Positions 9,854-21,405 of a stretch of 64,000 nucleotides of DNA are shown one piece after another. Location: positions 213,896 to 277,895 of the forward strand of contig JBBHKE010000244.1 of NCBI GenBank assembly GCA_037447655.1, in the 5' to 3' direction. Numbering within the stretch: the stretch's first letter is position 1; each line of letters starts with the position of its first letter. The translations under genes were made by a program, and so were the position numbers. Source of the DNA: Zygnema cylindricum (lineage: Eukaryota; Streptophyta; Zygnematophyceae; Zygnematales; Zygnemataceae). The notes below the pieces were generated by a model, which worked only from the letters and a program-made list of their open reading frames with translations, made no database searches and was not told the origin of the DNA.

Positions 9854-12800
9854 TCAGTGATTCTCCTCCACTGAGCCTCTGTTCTTCAACACAGAAAGAC
9901 GTTCGCTTATGGTGGTAGGTAAGACGATGGACTCTTTTTCTTCCCAAATCCAGGTCTCCATATCCTTCACGTCATCTTCTCCCTGTCTCATCTGAAGAAC
10001 TTTCATCCTCTCTAACACACTCATAAAATTCTTTTCCGTATCCAGATTATTATCCACTACCACCGCTTCAGTAAATGTTTCTGCAAGGGTTTCCTCATGT
10101 GGTAGCAATGTAATTGGTTCAGTTGGACTAAAACAATCTGTACAATCCTTAAAGTCCTCCTCTGACCCTTGTTCTTCCATTCCAAACCTCGACATTATAT
10201 CACATATGAGTCTTGCATCACGCTCTTCCTTCTCCGGATCCTCATCCCACCATGTGTTATCATCACAAGACAGGCAAATATTTTGTTCTGACAAACTATT
10301 ATTGCCACAACCAGCACAATATTCACTATCAGTTTGCTGATCCAATTCGCCAAGAAGCCAATCAGGACCCTCGTCACAATCTGTCACCTGCACATCAGTA
10401 ATGAAAACGTCAGGAAAAGGTTACTGATTGATTTCAAGCTGTTATGTTCCAAGCTCTTAACGGACTTTACTATTGAAAAAGTTGCAGCCCAAATGGCTGC
10501 ATGAACTTGACATTTTGACCTGGAAGTCAAAGCCGGGGTTCACTTGCTCGTGAACTTTTTTAGTTTCCATCTATCTTCCATGCTTCCCCTTGATCCTTAC
10601 CGATTCATTGCTTCGTGAAAAGTTGAAAAAACCTTGAACAATGTCCTCTTCTTCTCTTGATAAATCTTCAACCTTATCCACTGGTTGTAAATCGTCTGAC
10701 TCATAGGCTTCGAGAATAGCGTTTCCTCCTCTGCAAAACAGGTAAAAATGAGTTAAAGAAGAAGCACAAAAGTAAAACTTAGCAAGGCTGCAATGTTGGC
10801 TTCTGAGATGGAACAAAGTAGTAAGAAGCTTCAGATACAGCAAGAAAGAATAAACTGCCTCAACACCCACTTTTTGTACGGCCTATGTTAAACACGTTGA
10901 AGGCCAGCATAAAACCAGAATCATCCTGCATCTGGCATTGTGGTCATTTTCTTCTGTATGAGCTTGAGCACTGAAGTTCAGAGCAATGTTTTTCTGTAGC
11001 GATCAGTTTCTTATCGGAAAGGCGATTTAAAAAAAAAAAAAAACCAAACTAGTCACAGCGATAGTTTTCACACGTCCAGACAGACAAACTAATTATCATG
11101 ACTTCTGCCCTTTAACAAATAATTCAATAGACAACCACCGATCAATAACTTTGTCAAGTAATAACTTTGTCAAGTAATAACTTTGTCATTCCTCTGTAAG
11201 TTTTTAGAATACTTAGCCCAGCTGAACTGGTAATATTTAAACATTGGTCAGTTGATGCCATAGGCATTTTCGAGACCAACATACCAACATTTTAAGAAAG
11301 GTTTAATTTTGACTGTATGCTGTAGTTTGACAAAAATGCCAGCAGCATTTGCATAATGCAACCACATTTTCAAGCATAGGTCACTGCAAGAATATGTGTT
11401 GAGACAAAGTAATGCAAAAACTGCCCTGCTCAGACGTTAGCAGGTCAAAACCATTGTCCCTGATAATAGATACAGCAATAATTGTCAACTTGCTTTTGGG
11501 AATAACAATTAAAATAGCAAAAAAAATTGCATAACTAATTTGTACATCGATGATGTTTATACAAAATTATTTTTGGCTAATCTGGACACAAATACATTAT
11601 TGTCAATCTCATTTTATTTGGGTCTGGACGTTTGAAAATTTTTGGGCAATCTATCTTAAGACTAGGCACAGATCCCTGAATTCATGGGGATGTGACATAT
11701 TTACAAATGCATCTAGGGTGTCCATTCTTGGCTGAGTGCCATTACCATTGTGATTAAACAGTGTCGACAACCATTGATCTGCGTGCCTATCACAACAGAT
11801 GCGTTGCCACGCGACCAGATGTGAAACCTCAAGCATATGACTGTCAGTCTCTGTCTGTGAAAGGAAATGTCACAAACATGGAAACAGAACAAAGCCATCC
11901 ATCATGATATGCAGTAACAGTCATAGGCTATAGTAATGACATACAACAATAAATTACAATGAACATGTCCTATGCCTGTCAGGACCTTAAGGCAAAACCG
12001 GGACATGAATCTTTTGATAAACACTAGAACTGGGTGAAATAATTGCATATTACCCACACTGTTTCAGAAAAGCCAAACAGAGGAGCTGAAAGGCAAAAGA
12101 TAGAAAATCCCAAAAAATCTTGTCGATTGAAGGGACAGGTGAAGTCTTAACTCGCGAAGAGAAACACACCTGAGTGCATGATCTTGCAGCTCAGCTGAAA
12201 ATTTCCGCTCTTCTTCCAGTTCTGCAGAATAATAAACTAGCGTAGAAATGAAAAATAAACTTTGTTGTCTTGCACAAAAGACCAGACAATCAAGCTCCGG
12301 ATTTATAATGAGCTACGTAGTCACATTCCTCAATTCTCCCGTTTAAACACACAAACCAAAAGACACATCTAAATAAAGCCAGCCTTCTGATGCAAACGTG
12401 CTATAAAAGAAGGGAATGAATCAACGGAACGGTCTAAAATACTTTCCATAAGCCATTTAACAAAGTCGCAACAGGAATCTTGTTAACAAAAAAAAAACAC
12501 CCGGAGCTATTATCCGCAACTTTGTCCACATTCACAGTAAAACAAACATTCAATAATATGCAACAATTGATTTTCATTACCTTGCTGACTGAACTGTAGA
12601 ACAGTCCGTAGGTTTTTTATTTGCGAAAGAGCTTGCTGAAGCTGTGCCTTCAACTGTTCCACCTCCTCTAAGGCTTGCTTTTCACCTTTTCGCTGTCCTA
12701 ACATCAACCCCATTCAAAAGATTACAATTAAGCACCGCTAAGAAGGCATTGCAAAGTCATCGTTGGAATCAATTAGGGTCAACAAAAAGGATAGGGACAA

Positions 12801-13868
12801 TGAAGACAAAAGAAAAGAAAAGGTTTCCTAGCTGCTCATGCTTCTCCACATTCCTAAACACTGAACACAAAAATAAAACATAGGATTCAATCGGCTCCTA
12901 AAAACAGTTGAAGCAGACCATACATGGGACCACATATCTTCATCGACGTTCACTTTAAAAAGAAAGTACACAATCCTACAAGTCATAACAGTACAACATC
13001 AGCAATCAGATTTCTAACTGAATTGAAAAAAAATCAGCTTACCACAATTGCAAGCGATGCTTGTAACCGTTCACACTCAGCATCATTAACATCACTTTTT
13101 TGCTTCCAAACATCTCGAGAATTTCGAAGCTGAATAAGCTCTGCTTCCTGAAAACACTTGAAAATGAACCGACAAAAACAGTGAAGCTTAAAAACATTGA
13201 CATTAGCAATAAAAATAAAAATACCCTCATCATTGAAACTAGCAATCGCAATAAAACTAGACTCATCATTTGGGGTCAAGTTCTCAAAAAGTGATTCAGA
13301 AACATCAGTAAAGCTAGCAGGTATTCAAAGGGCAATCACACAAGATAAGTTCGCCCTCGCGCTGAGGGTGAATTGCCAGTTTTATGAGTAATCGTGCTTA
13401 GGATTAATAAAAGAACTGTACGAGTTGTATAATTTACCCTCAAAATGAGGGTGGAACTTCAATTATGTACTAACCCTATTAGAAACGCCAGCCATGGTAG
13501 TATACTTAAAGAATACTATGATGCACTAGCATGCAACTTAATCATAAAACTAAAACAATTACAAAACATCAAGCAGCAACGAGCTTTCTGGATTTTACTT
13601 CTGTTTCACAAATTTTCAATAAAGATTTACGAGTTATTTCGCAAAGGTTACTTCTGTTCTGCAAGTTTTAGATTGAGTTTTCAAGTACTTTCACAAATAA
13701 AAACAAATCTGCTTTATTAGTTTTAGATTGAGATTTACAAGGTTCTCACAAAAACAAATCAAGATGTAAACGAGAAGAAAAAGTTAAAACAGAGAATAAA
13801 TTTGTTACCTGTTGCTGCAGTCGGCTTCTTAAAAGGTCAGTCATAGCTTGTTCTCTTGCTTCCTTCAT
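9854..13868 (-). CDS. coiled-coil protein with a C-terminal four-cysteine ribbon, function unknown
   Basis: Six minus-strand coding exons join with matching phases: 13868-13809 (from ATG), 13147-13043, 12692-12581, 12221-12170, 10730-10601 and 10387-9854, giving 330 residues. All introns are GT-AG. Residues 1-120 are highly charged and heptad-like (MKEAREQAMTDLLRSRLQQQ, then EAELIQLRNSRDVWKQK, then KQALEEVEQLKAQLQQA). The second half is acidic, with CAGC (Cys 177 and 180) and CLSC (Cys 191 and 194), that is C-x2-C-x10-C-x2-C, a zinc-ribbon-like spacing. The C-terminus is Glu/Asp-rich and ends SVEENH before TGA. I do not recognise the family. The start is the first ATG in the 13887-13809 exon. 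The frame stays open to that exon's acceptor, so an additional upstream coding exon is possible; a donor-bearing candidate at about 14281-14400 does not match in phase and may be 5' UTR. Confidence 0.75.
10388..10600. other. intron 5 of the coiled-coil gene
   Basis: Bounded on the minus strand by the donor GTAAGG after the SNES codons and the acceptor TGTGCAG before the VTDCDEG codons. No other signal is seen. Confidence 0.7.
10731..12169. other. intron 4 of the coiled-coil gene
   Basis: A 1.4 kb non-coding stretch with a short direct repeat of TCAAGTAATAACTTTG near 11153-11187. Short open frames here show no exon-like features. Confidence 0.55.
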
Positions 13869-13919
13869 TCGGTTTTCAGACACCAGTCTGTTAAGCCAAC
13901 GACGAAAATATTAATCATC

Positions 13920-14075
13920 ATCAGAGTGAGGACAATATAATGATAATCAGAAGGATAACAACATTGATGATAATCATAATGATAACAATATTTATGATAA
14001 TCAGAATGATAACAATATTCAGATGATCAGAATGATATCAATACTAATGATAATCAAAATAATAATGATGGTAAC
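13920..14075. repeat. GATAATCAGAATGATAACA-type tandem repeat
   Basis: Imperfect repeats of TGATAATCAGAATGATAACAATAT run directly upstream, in the minus-strand sense, of the first coding exon of the coiled-coil gene. They would lie in its 5' UTR, intron or promoter. Confidence 0.75.
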
Positions 14076-14647
14076 ATCCTGGGTATGCAAGAGTCAATCA
14101 AAAGGTAACTGTATCGAACTTCCCTCCCTCTCCCTTCTGCCTTCTCTTCCTCCGTTCCTCTCCCTTTACTACAATGCACACTTAATATCTATTCCCCTCT
14201 CTCTACAACTCAATGGGCCTCTGCTACACTATTATTTCTCTCCTTCCATCTCAATCTCTCCATATACTTAAGCATCTTACCTCTGTTTTCTCTCTGTCCT
14301 TGCTTGTCTGCCTCAGAAAAAGACGACAATGGAAGTGAAAGCGGCGTGGATCGGGTAAGAGAGAATAAAGATAGACTCTAAAGCAACAAGAGGGAGTGAG
14401 CGTGTGGAAGAGAAATAAAGGAAGACAGAGGATCAAATGTCTGGAGGAGAGTTTGGGTGAGAGCGCCAGCCCTGCACTTTTAAAAGTACTGTACTGTTAA
14501 GTTCTATCCACTTACGTCAACTTGAAAACTGATGCGGAATCTGTAGCCTGCAATTCTGTATCGGTAGTCTGCAAGCGTAATCCCTAGTCTGCACAAGATT
14601 CTGCAGCAATGGCATGTTCTAAAAGTGCGAACATTTATTACATACTA

Positions 14648-16108
14648 CATCGCCAATCGCTATTAGCGTAGTGTACGCCAATTCCGTCCCGTTTTTTTTT
14701 TATTTTATTCTCCATTAGCGCAGCTTATTCTATTTTTTTCTGTACGCCATTTAGGGTTTTTTTCCAAGTACCGTACAAAATGAAAGTACGTTGTATTTTA
14801 AATAGTGTGGTGTACGGTCAGTTTTGGACCGTATAAAATTGTACCTTTTTAAGTGAAAAAGTATAATTAATGAGTTCTAGTAACCGCGGACGCATGAAGG
14901 TATGCGCTCTAAAAAGGAGATGAAATCGGGCTGTCAAATATTACGTTCGCACATATTCGTCCAACAACCACGTTTCGACTGTGTGAAACGTACAATTTGT
15001 GTACGATTTGTCAGATTATGTACAAATACCTATATTAGTGTAAGCATGTTTGCGACCGACATTTACCTTTTTCAAAGACCCGAATTAGGGTCAAGTTCCA
15101 TCAGTCGAAAAGTGGGGTAGTTTACAGAAATCCGAGATTATCCGTACCAGTTCGTACCGCTTATTTTGTTTTTATACGCGAAACAACATTGCAGGAGAAT
15201 CTTGCCAATAATCGGACTTGAAGGTAATACTGACCGTCGGATGTTCATCTGCGAGGCGTTCGCTTCATTTTTCTCTGTAGCTGCAAACGTACTTGTAGGA
15301 GGTGGGTTGGCAGATACAAAAAAAAATTAATCGTGACACGCTGGAAAAATAAGCTACGTGTCACGATGGAAAACCAACGAAAATTGACGAAATTTGTACA
15401 TGGTATGTACTTTTCAAAATGCAACTGAAAATTAAAAAAGTAATCTTGAAACGGTCCTTCGTCGCGCAATTTCTTTCGTCACACTATTTTCAGCTAAGGA
15501 TTTTCGTCATGTTCGAAAACAGTAACCCTAAAAAATGAGCTGGCGTAAAAGACTGACGTTTGCAGAAAGTACAAAATTTATGTCGTATTATGACTTGGTA
15601 CGCAGGTACATGGTACGCAACTGAAGATTTGAAGCGAAATTTTCTTTCGTCACACTATTTCCAGCTAAGGATTTTCGTCATGTTCGAAAACAGTAACCCT
15701 AAAAAATGAGCTGGCGTAAAAGACTGACGTTTGCAGAAAGTACAAAATTTATGTCGTATTATGACTTGGTACGCAGGAACATGGTACGCAACTGAAGATT
15801 TGAAGCGAAATTTGTCGGGGTGAAGATTTTTAAAAGATTTTAAATATCCGGTCAAAACCCACGTGGGGTCACTCAATACATAACACGTGGATAACAGACT
15901 CTTCGTGATGGAACATCGACTCAATTAACCCGGCCCGTAGAGTTGGCCGTACGATTACAGAAATGACTGATGGAACTTGACCCTTAGAATTATTAAACAA
16001 TTAGAATGTATGTTTTTTTTCAAAATTTTCAAATTCTTAATTAGCGTAAACCACGGTAATTATTCATATACGCTAAAGAAACTTCTACGCTAATAGTTAT
16101 TGGCGGTG
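14648..16108. mobile_element. 1.46 kb non-autonomous element of the TA-CAC..CCAATCG family
   Basis: Flanking TA dinucleotides at 14646-14647 and 16109-16110 border inverted ends (left CATCGCCAATCGCTATTAGC; right complement CACCGCCAATAACTATTAGC). The right ~100 bp is almost the same as the right end of the 215-bp element at 26681-26895. The left start, with GTGTACGC and AATTCCGTCCCG, also matches that element. There is no transposase frame. The interior has a 171-bp tandem duplication. Confidence 0.7.
15471..15812. repeat. 171-bp tandem duplication
   Basis: The block starting TTCTTTCGTCACACTATTT and ending GAAGCGAAATT occurs twice, at 15471-15641 and 15642-15812, with only one or two differences. 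The near-identity suggests a recent event within the transposable element. Confidence 0.9.
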
Positions 16109-16188
16109 TACTGTACCGAAGGAAATCGGCATACCGTGCAAAAAGTCCCTATACCGTACGGTACCTTAAAGATTACGTGTGTATTATA

Positions 16189-16667
16189 CATAGTTGTTCA
16201 CGGCGTTTAGTGCGAACGATTTAATTGCGACGAATTATACGTAACAAACGCATTGAACCTTTTGAAAAAATAGTAAAAATCGTTAATGAATTTTCGTCCG
16301 TACTATTCCGTACATGTAAACAAAAAGGGTTTTAACATATACCGCAGTTTGTACATTTTTCGTACAGTTCCCGTCTCTTTCGTCATGGCTCGTACATTTT
16401 CTGTACAATTCCGTACGTTTCTCGTAAAATTTATGTTCAGTTTACCGGACAGAAAGTACTACGAAGTGCAACATATCTTTTCGTCAAAGTCCGTATTTTT
16501 CCCGTACAAAGCCGTACATTTAACGTAAAATACTTTACAGTTTCCGTAAATTTTCCGTCCAGTTTACCGGACAGAAAGTACATCGCGATTTTTTGCGATT
16601 TTTTCAAAAGTCACGAATTATACGTTTCAATCGCAAAAAAGGAAAAAATTGAGCGATTTGAACAACA
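16189..16667. mobile_element. CATAGTTGTTCA element, copy 3
   Basis: Third family member, longer than the others because of extra CGTACA and TTTACCGGACAGAAAGTAC segments. The 9-bp word GTATTATAC lies just left (16181-16189) and just right (16671-16679) of it, consistent with a MULE-type 9-bp target-site duplication, although a few bases separate it from the recognisable ends. Confidence 0.6.
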
Positions 16668-17529
16668 AGGGTATTATACGTGGTTAACAAAGTACGTATT
16701 TATCCACCTATACGAAAACCCGCACATTTTACAAAGTTATGACTCGCGATGACACTGGTGAGCTGGCCAAATTTGAAAATTTGCCACTTTATCAGTACAC
16801 CGCGCATCGTTATTAGTGTCAACGACACTAATTTCGGTTCTTAAAATTTTGATTTTTTTCCAAAAATAGTATTCGTGATTTTAATTTTTCCTTAACTATA
16901 ATTGAGGTTCCGTACAAAATAGCGTCAAGACCGAAAGTACAACAATGTATAATTAGTATGGTGTACGGATGATGTTAGACGGTACATATTTGTACTTTTT
17001 TACTTAAAAATATTTAAAATTAATTATAAATTATACGCGCATGCATATGAACATGCGCTAAAAAACTGGGTTCACTCTCGTCGCCAAAAACCTCGTTCGC
17101 ACACGATCTCCAATAATCGCCTATTCTGCATTGTGAACGTAAAATATATTCGCATGTGCGAAGTCATGATGTTACACTTAAAGCAGTGAACTGTTTTTAT
17201 TTTACACGTCCACGTAAACTGTCTTAAAACTGCGTACTCTTGATTCATGTGATTTTTTACTGTTCAGTTTATATAAACATTATAACATGTATTTTGTCCA
17301 ATTAGCGTCAATATGTACTCCATTTCGGTACAACGAACGAATATAGCGTAAATGTTTATTCTAATATGGTGTCTATAGGTGATTTCACTCCAAATTAGAA
17401 TTAATGTATACGTTAATAAGGGGTCGAAGTGACAATGGACCACAAATTACAATTAATGAATTAAAATAATTAGAATAAAAACAACATTTGGCGTTGATGA
17501 TATTTGGGACGGCTTAACGTCAAATGCAG

Positions 17530-17860
17530 ATAATCCACAGAAAAATGGATCCTTTATTGAACGAATCTCATCCATCCATTTTTTTTTGTTTTTTTAGGGA
17601 TGTGACGCTGCATTGTCATTTTGTCAAACGAACACATTCTCATTGGTTTCATGAAAAAGCAAGCGAAAATATCGTCGCCACCTTCGTTTCATTTCCATGG
17701 ATTCGAGGTCGCATGTGTCGGCTCCTTCTCCCTCTGCATATGGCGGGTCACTCCATTTACCTTTCATTGCCTTCGCCCCTCTTTCACGCTACATTTTTTT
17801 CCGAACCTACCTATGCTCATCTCCCTCTTTTAATTTTGAAAGTTTTTTAAAATGTGCTCT
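17530..17860. other. unassigned sequence upstream of the copia remnant
   Basis: Overlapping open frames exist on the plus strand, but none resembles a known protein. No copy of the copia 3' terminal sequence (GTAGAAATTAATGGTCC) is present here, so the element lacks a recognisable 5' LTR and most of gag. Confidence 0.4.
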
Positions 17861-18159
17861 CTCTCATTTATGTCGGAAACTATGGGGGGAGGGAGCAGAA
17901 AAATCAGACCGACGAGTTTGGACCAAGGGCTCCCAAAGGTTTATGTCATTTTTGTAAGAAACCTGGGCACTATATGGCAGAGTGCACTAAGCTAACCGAG
18001 CTTCGGTTAAAGGAGGGGCAGACCTGCGGTACCCTGAGAGGAAAGAAAAAGGCCCTTGTGACACAAGTACATGAGGCGGAATCCGAGGACGAGGACGATG
18101 AGCTCCTTTTGGTTGGGGAGTTGGAGGCGAAAAACGAGGTCGAAATTCCACGAAGGTAG
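17854..18159 (+). pseudogene. copia gag C-terminal fragment with CCHC zinc knuckle
   Basis: CHFCKKPGHYMAEC fits the C-x2-C-x4-H-x4-C nucleocapsid knuckle that packages retrotransposon RNA. An acidic linker follows, then a TAG stop at 18157. The same frame continues after the stop into the protease, so the stop is a single-codon interruption of an original gag-pol frame. The N-terminal gag is missing. Confidence 0.8.
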
Positions 18160-18177
18160 AAATGTGCTTACGGTGGA

Positions 18178-19395
18178 TTGAAAGGTGAAGCAGGCTGGAT
18201 TGTAGATTCAGGTGCTTCCATGCACATGTGTAAGGATAGGCACCTATTCACTAAGATAAGAAATATTCGCACCGTAGAGATAAAGTACAGGGATGGGAGG
18301 ATAGTCACCGCTACTCTTGTAAGATCGGTAGATTTGAAAGTGTTAGTAGATGGAAAGACATCCATAGTAACATTCTCCGATGTATTGTTTATTCCGGGGC
18401 TGAACAAAAACCTCATCTTTACATCCGTATTAGATGATAAAGGTTTTTTTATTAGCACTAGGGAAGGAGTCTTTACTGCTAGTTTTGAGGAGGATGTCTA
18501 TTTCATTGCTGAGAAAGGTAGCCATGGGATGTTTAGGCTGGTTTTAAGTAATGAAAAGAAGAAACTTTATTATGCTGGTGTTCATGATATTATGATGTGG
18601 CATAAGAGGCTTGGGCATGTGAATCTAGACAAGTTAAGAGAGATGAAAAAGATGGGAGTGGTGGAAGGGATTAAGTTCAGTGAGAATGATAATATAAGTG
18701 ATTGTAGTGGATGTGCTCAAGGTAAAACACAAAGATTACCCTTTCCTAAAACAACCACCTATAAGGGAGAAAAAATTCTGGATCTAGTACACACAGTTAT
18801 TTGTGGACCGGCTAAAGTGCCCTCACCGGGGGGGAAGAGATTTATGATGACTGTCACTGATGATTGGTCTCGGTATTCCCGAGTGTATTTTTTGAAAAAC
18901 AAGTCCGAAGCTCAGGATAGTTTTAAACAATATAAAACATGGAGCGAAAAACTCCATGAAACTCGAATCAAGAGAATACGGAGTGACAATGGTGGAGAGT
19001 ATACTTCTAACCAGTTTGAGGATTTTTTGAGGGAAGATGGGGTCCAACACCAAAAGACAGTTCCAGAAAACTCGGAACAGAATGGGGTAGCTGAAAGGTT
19101 AAATAGAACACTAAGTGATAGTGCTAGAAGTATGTTGACAGATAAGAAGATAGGAAAAAGGTTTTGGGCAGAAGCAATGAACTATGCTAATTACCTCAAA
19201 AATAGAGTTTTTACTTCAGCTATTAAAGATCAAACACCTAATGAGAGATGGACAGGCCGGAAACCAGACATATCTCACATAAAGGTTTTCGGCAGTCAAG
19301 TATTCAGTCTAGATACTGATCGGTCTAATTGGAAGCTAGATCCTAAAGGAAAACCGGGATACTTATTAGGATATGATGACGATGTTAAAGGATAA
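18178..19395 (+). pseudogene. copia protease-integrase segment
   Basis: WIVDSGASMHMC is the aspartic protease site (DSG). WHKRLGHVN with CSGCAQGK is the HHCC integrase zinc region, followed by the catalytic core (TDDWSRY, RSDNGGEY, QNGVAERLNRT). The first catalytic Asp, normally in an HTD motif, is replaced (HTV), so the integrase would be inactive. The segment ends at a TAA (19393) where family members continue in frame. Confidence 0.9.
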
Positions 19396-19449
19396 AGTGT
19401 TTATGATCAAAAAAGGGAAGATATAATCTTAGTAAAGTATCTAGTAGTT

Positions 19450-20418
19450 ATGGATGAACAAAAGTCTGTGGATCCCTTCAAGTATACAAAGTCAGTAAAA
19501 ATCAGATTTGAGTCAAAAAATTCTGATGACTTTGAGCTTCCTAACTATCCAGGTTTTAGAGAAGATGACATTCTTGCAGGTACAAATCAGACCGAAAAGG
19601 ACTCGGCTGTGGAAACTCCAGTGACAACTCTACCCGAAGCGAAAGACGTGGTGGAAATTGATTCGGAATCAAGGGATAGGGGAGAAGCCGAGTTTGTTCG
19701 AAAGAATCCACGAGAACCATCTATTCCGGCCTCAGATTTTGAGGGGGGGAGGAGAAGTAGCAAAAGACTGCAAGAAAAACAGGTTAATAACAAGGTAACT
19801 AAACTATCTCATCAAGATGAACCTCAAACTTATGGAGAGGCGATGACTTGTCGAGAAAGAAATCGGTGGAAGACAGCCATCAATGAGGAGATGGCCTCAA
19901 TTATGGCAGCCGATACTTGGGAGCTGGTGGATTGTCCACCTAACCGAAAACGAATTGGTTGTAAGTGGGTTTTCAAATTAAAACTGAACCCAGATAACAC
20001 AATCGAGCGCTACAAGGCACGACTAGCGGCAAAGGGATTTATACAAAAGGAAGGAATTGACTACGAGGAAACCTTTGCCGCGGTGGTCAGATTTCCCTTC
20101 GTCCGCATACTTTTCAGCCTGGCAGCAGCGGAAGACATGGAAGTGCACCAGATGGACATCAAAACAGCCTTTTTTCATGGAGAATTGGAAGAGGAGATCT
20201 TCATGCGACAACCCGAAGGGTTTGTGGAGGAAGGAGAGGAGAGTAAGGTATGCCGGCTGATTAAATCTCTTTATGGTTTGAAACAGGCGCCTCGACAGTG
20301 GAATAAGAAGCTTGATGAGTTTCTTACCGGTCTAGGATATATTCGGATCCGCTCAGATCACTCAATCTATGTTTTCGAAGATTTAGGAAGGTTTTATATT
20401 TATAGCAATTTATGTTGA
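19450..20418 (+). pseudogene. copia reverse transcriptase, N-terminal part
   Basis: In frame with the preceding segment. The conserved start of the copia RT reads WKTAINEEMASI, CKWVFKLK, YKARLAAKGF, MDIKTAFFHGEL and SLYGLKQAPRQW. The frame is lost at about 20405, a few bases before the catalytic YVDD. Confidence 0.9.
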
Positions 20419-20857
20419 TGATTTGCTTGTTTTAAGTAAATCAATGGAAAAAAATAATAAACTGAAAACCGATCTTAAGGGGATATTTGAAATGAAGGAT
20501 ATGAGGGAAGCAAAATATATTTTGGGAATTCAAGTAGAGAGAGACCGAAAAAGAAAAATTATAAGATTGACTCAAAAGGAAGCCATAGGGAACATGCTTG
20601 AAAAATTTCAAATGGATAAAGCTAATAGTTGTACAACTCCAATGGAGTTGAAGAAGGGAAGTGAGGGGAGTGAGGAAGAAGGAGTCATAGTCTTAAACAA
20701 GGAATTATCTCCTAAAGAACAGAAGTTCATGCAGACTATTCTTTACAGGCAAGTAGTGGGAAGTCTAATTTATTTTATGAATTGTACCCGGCCGGATTTA
20801 GCTGTAGCTGTAGGAGTGCTGAGTACAAGTCTAAATGCTCCCACTAAGAGGGATTAG
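20405..20857 (+). pseudogene. copia reverse transcriptase, catalytic and C-terminal part
   Basis: After a frameshift the reading resumes with IAIYVDDLLVL at about 20402-20434, then LGIQVERD, LTQKEAIGNML and LIYFMNCTRPDLA. A TAG at 20855 stands where related elements have a Trp before EAAKR. Closely related motifs occur in the second copia remnant at the window's right edge. Confidence 0.9.
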
Positions 20858-21405
20858 GAAGCAGCTAAGAGATTCCTTAGATATTTGATAGGAACTAGGG
20901 ATCTATGGTTGCATTTGGGTGGGGAGAATACTGACATCACCACTTGGAGTGATGCTACTTATGGTGATGCTCCGATGAGGAGATGCACTTCTGGATATGT
21001 ATTATATGTGGGTGATGGGGCTTGCTGTTGGAGTAGCAAACAGCAAAAGTTATTGCTCAGTCCACCATGGAGGCTGAGTATATGGCCTCTTGCTCTGCTG
21101 TAAAAGAATTGATGTGGGTCAAGTCTTTGCTTGGTGAGCTTGGTCACCTTAAGAGTGGTGTGCAGAATTTTTTTTGTGATAATCAGGCAGCAATCGCTAT
21201 TTCTGCCAATCCTAAACATCATTTTAAAGCCAAACACATGGACATCAGACTCAGCTTTGTTAGAGAGAAAGTAGAAAACAAAATAATCAGTTTAGAGTAC
21301 AGACCAGACAGTGAGATGGTAGCAGATATGATGACCAAACCTGTGCCTTCCCCTAAGCTAATTTTCTGCAGGGAGAAGTGTGGTCTGAAATTAAAGATTG
21401 ACTAG
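20858..21405 (+). pseudogene. copia RNase H
   Basis: The reading continues through RFLRYLIGTRDLWLHLGG, WSDATYGDA and CCWSSKQQKL, shifts frame at about 21060, then goes on with TMEAEYMASCSAVKELMWV, CDNQAAIAI and KHMDIRLSFVREKV to a natural stop at 21403. The catalytic acidic residues of RNase H are in the expected contexts. Confidence 0.85.

Noticed and set aside
9854-13868. Kinesin or other named coiled-coil family
   Set aside because: Coiled-coil composition alone suggested it, but there is no motor domain, and the Cys spacing does not match the cysteine-rich domain of KIN-4 kinesins.
14251-14436. Additional 5' coding exon of the coiled-coil gene
   Set aside because: Has a good donor on the minus strand, but none of its frames both lacks stops and joins the next exon in phase.
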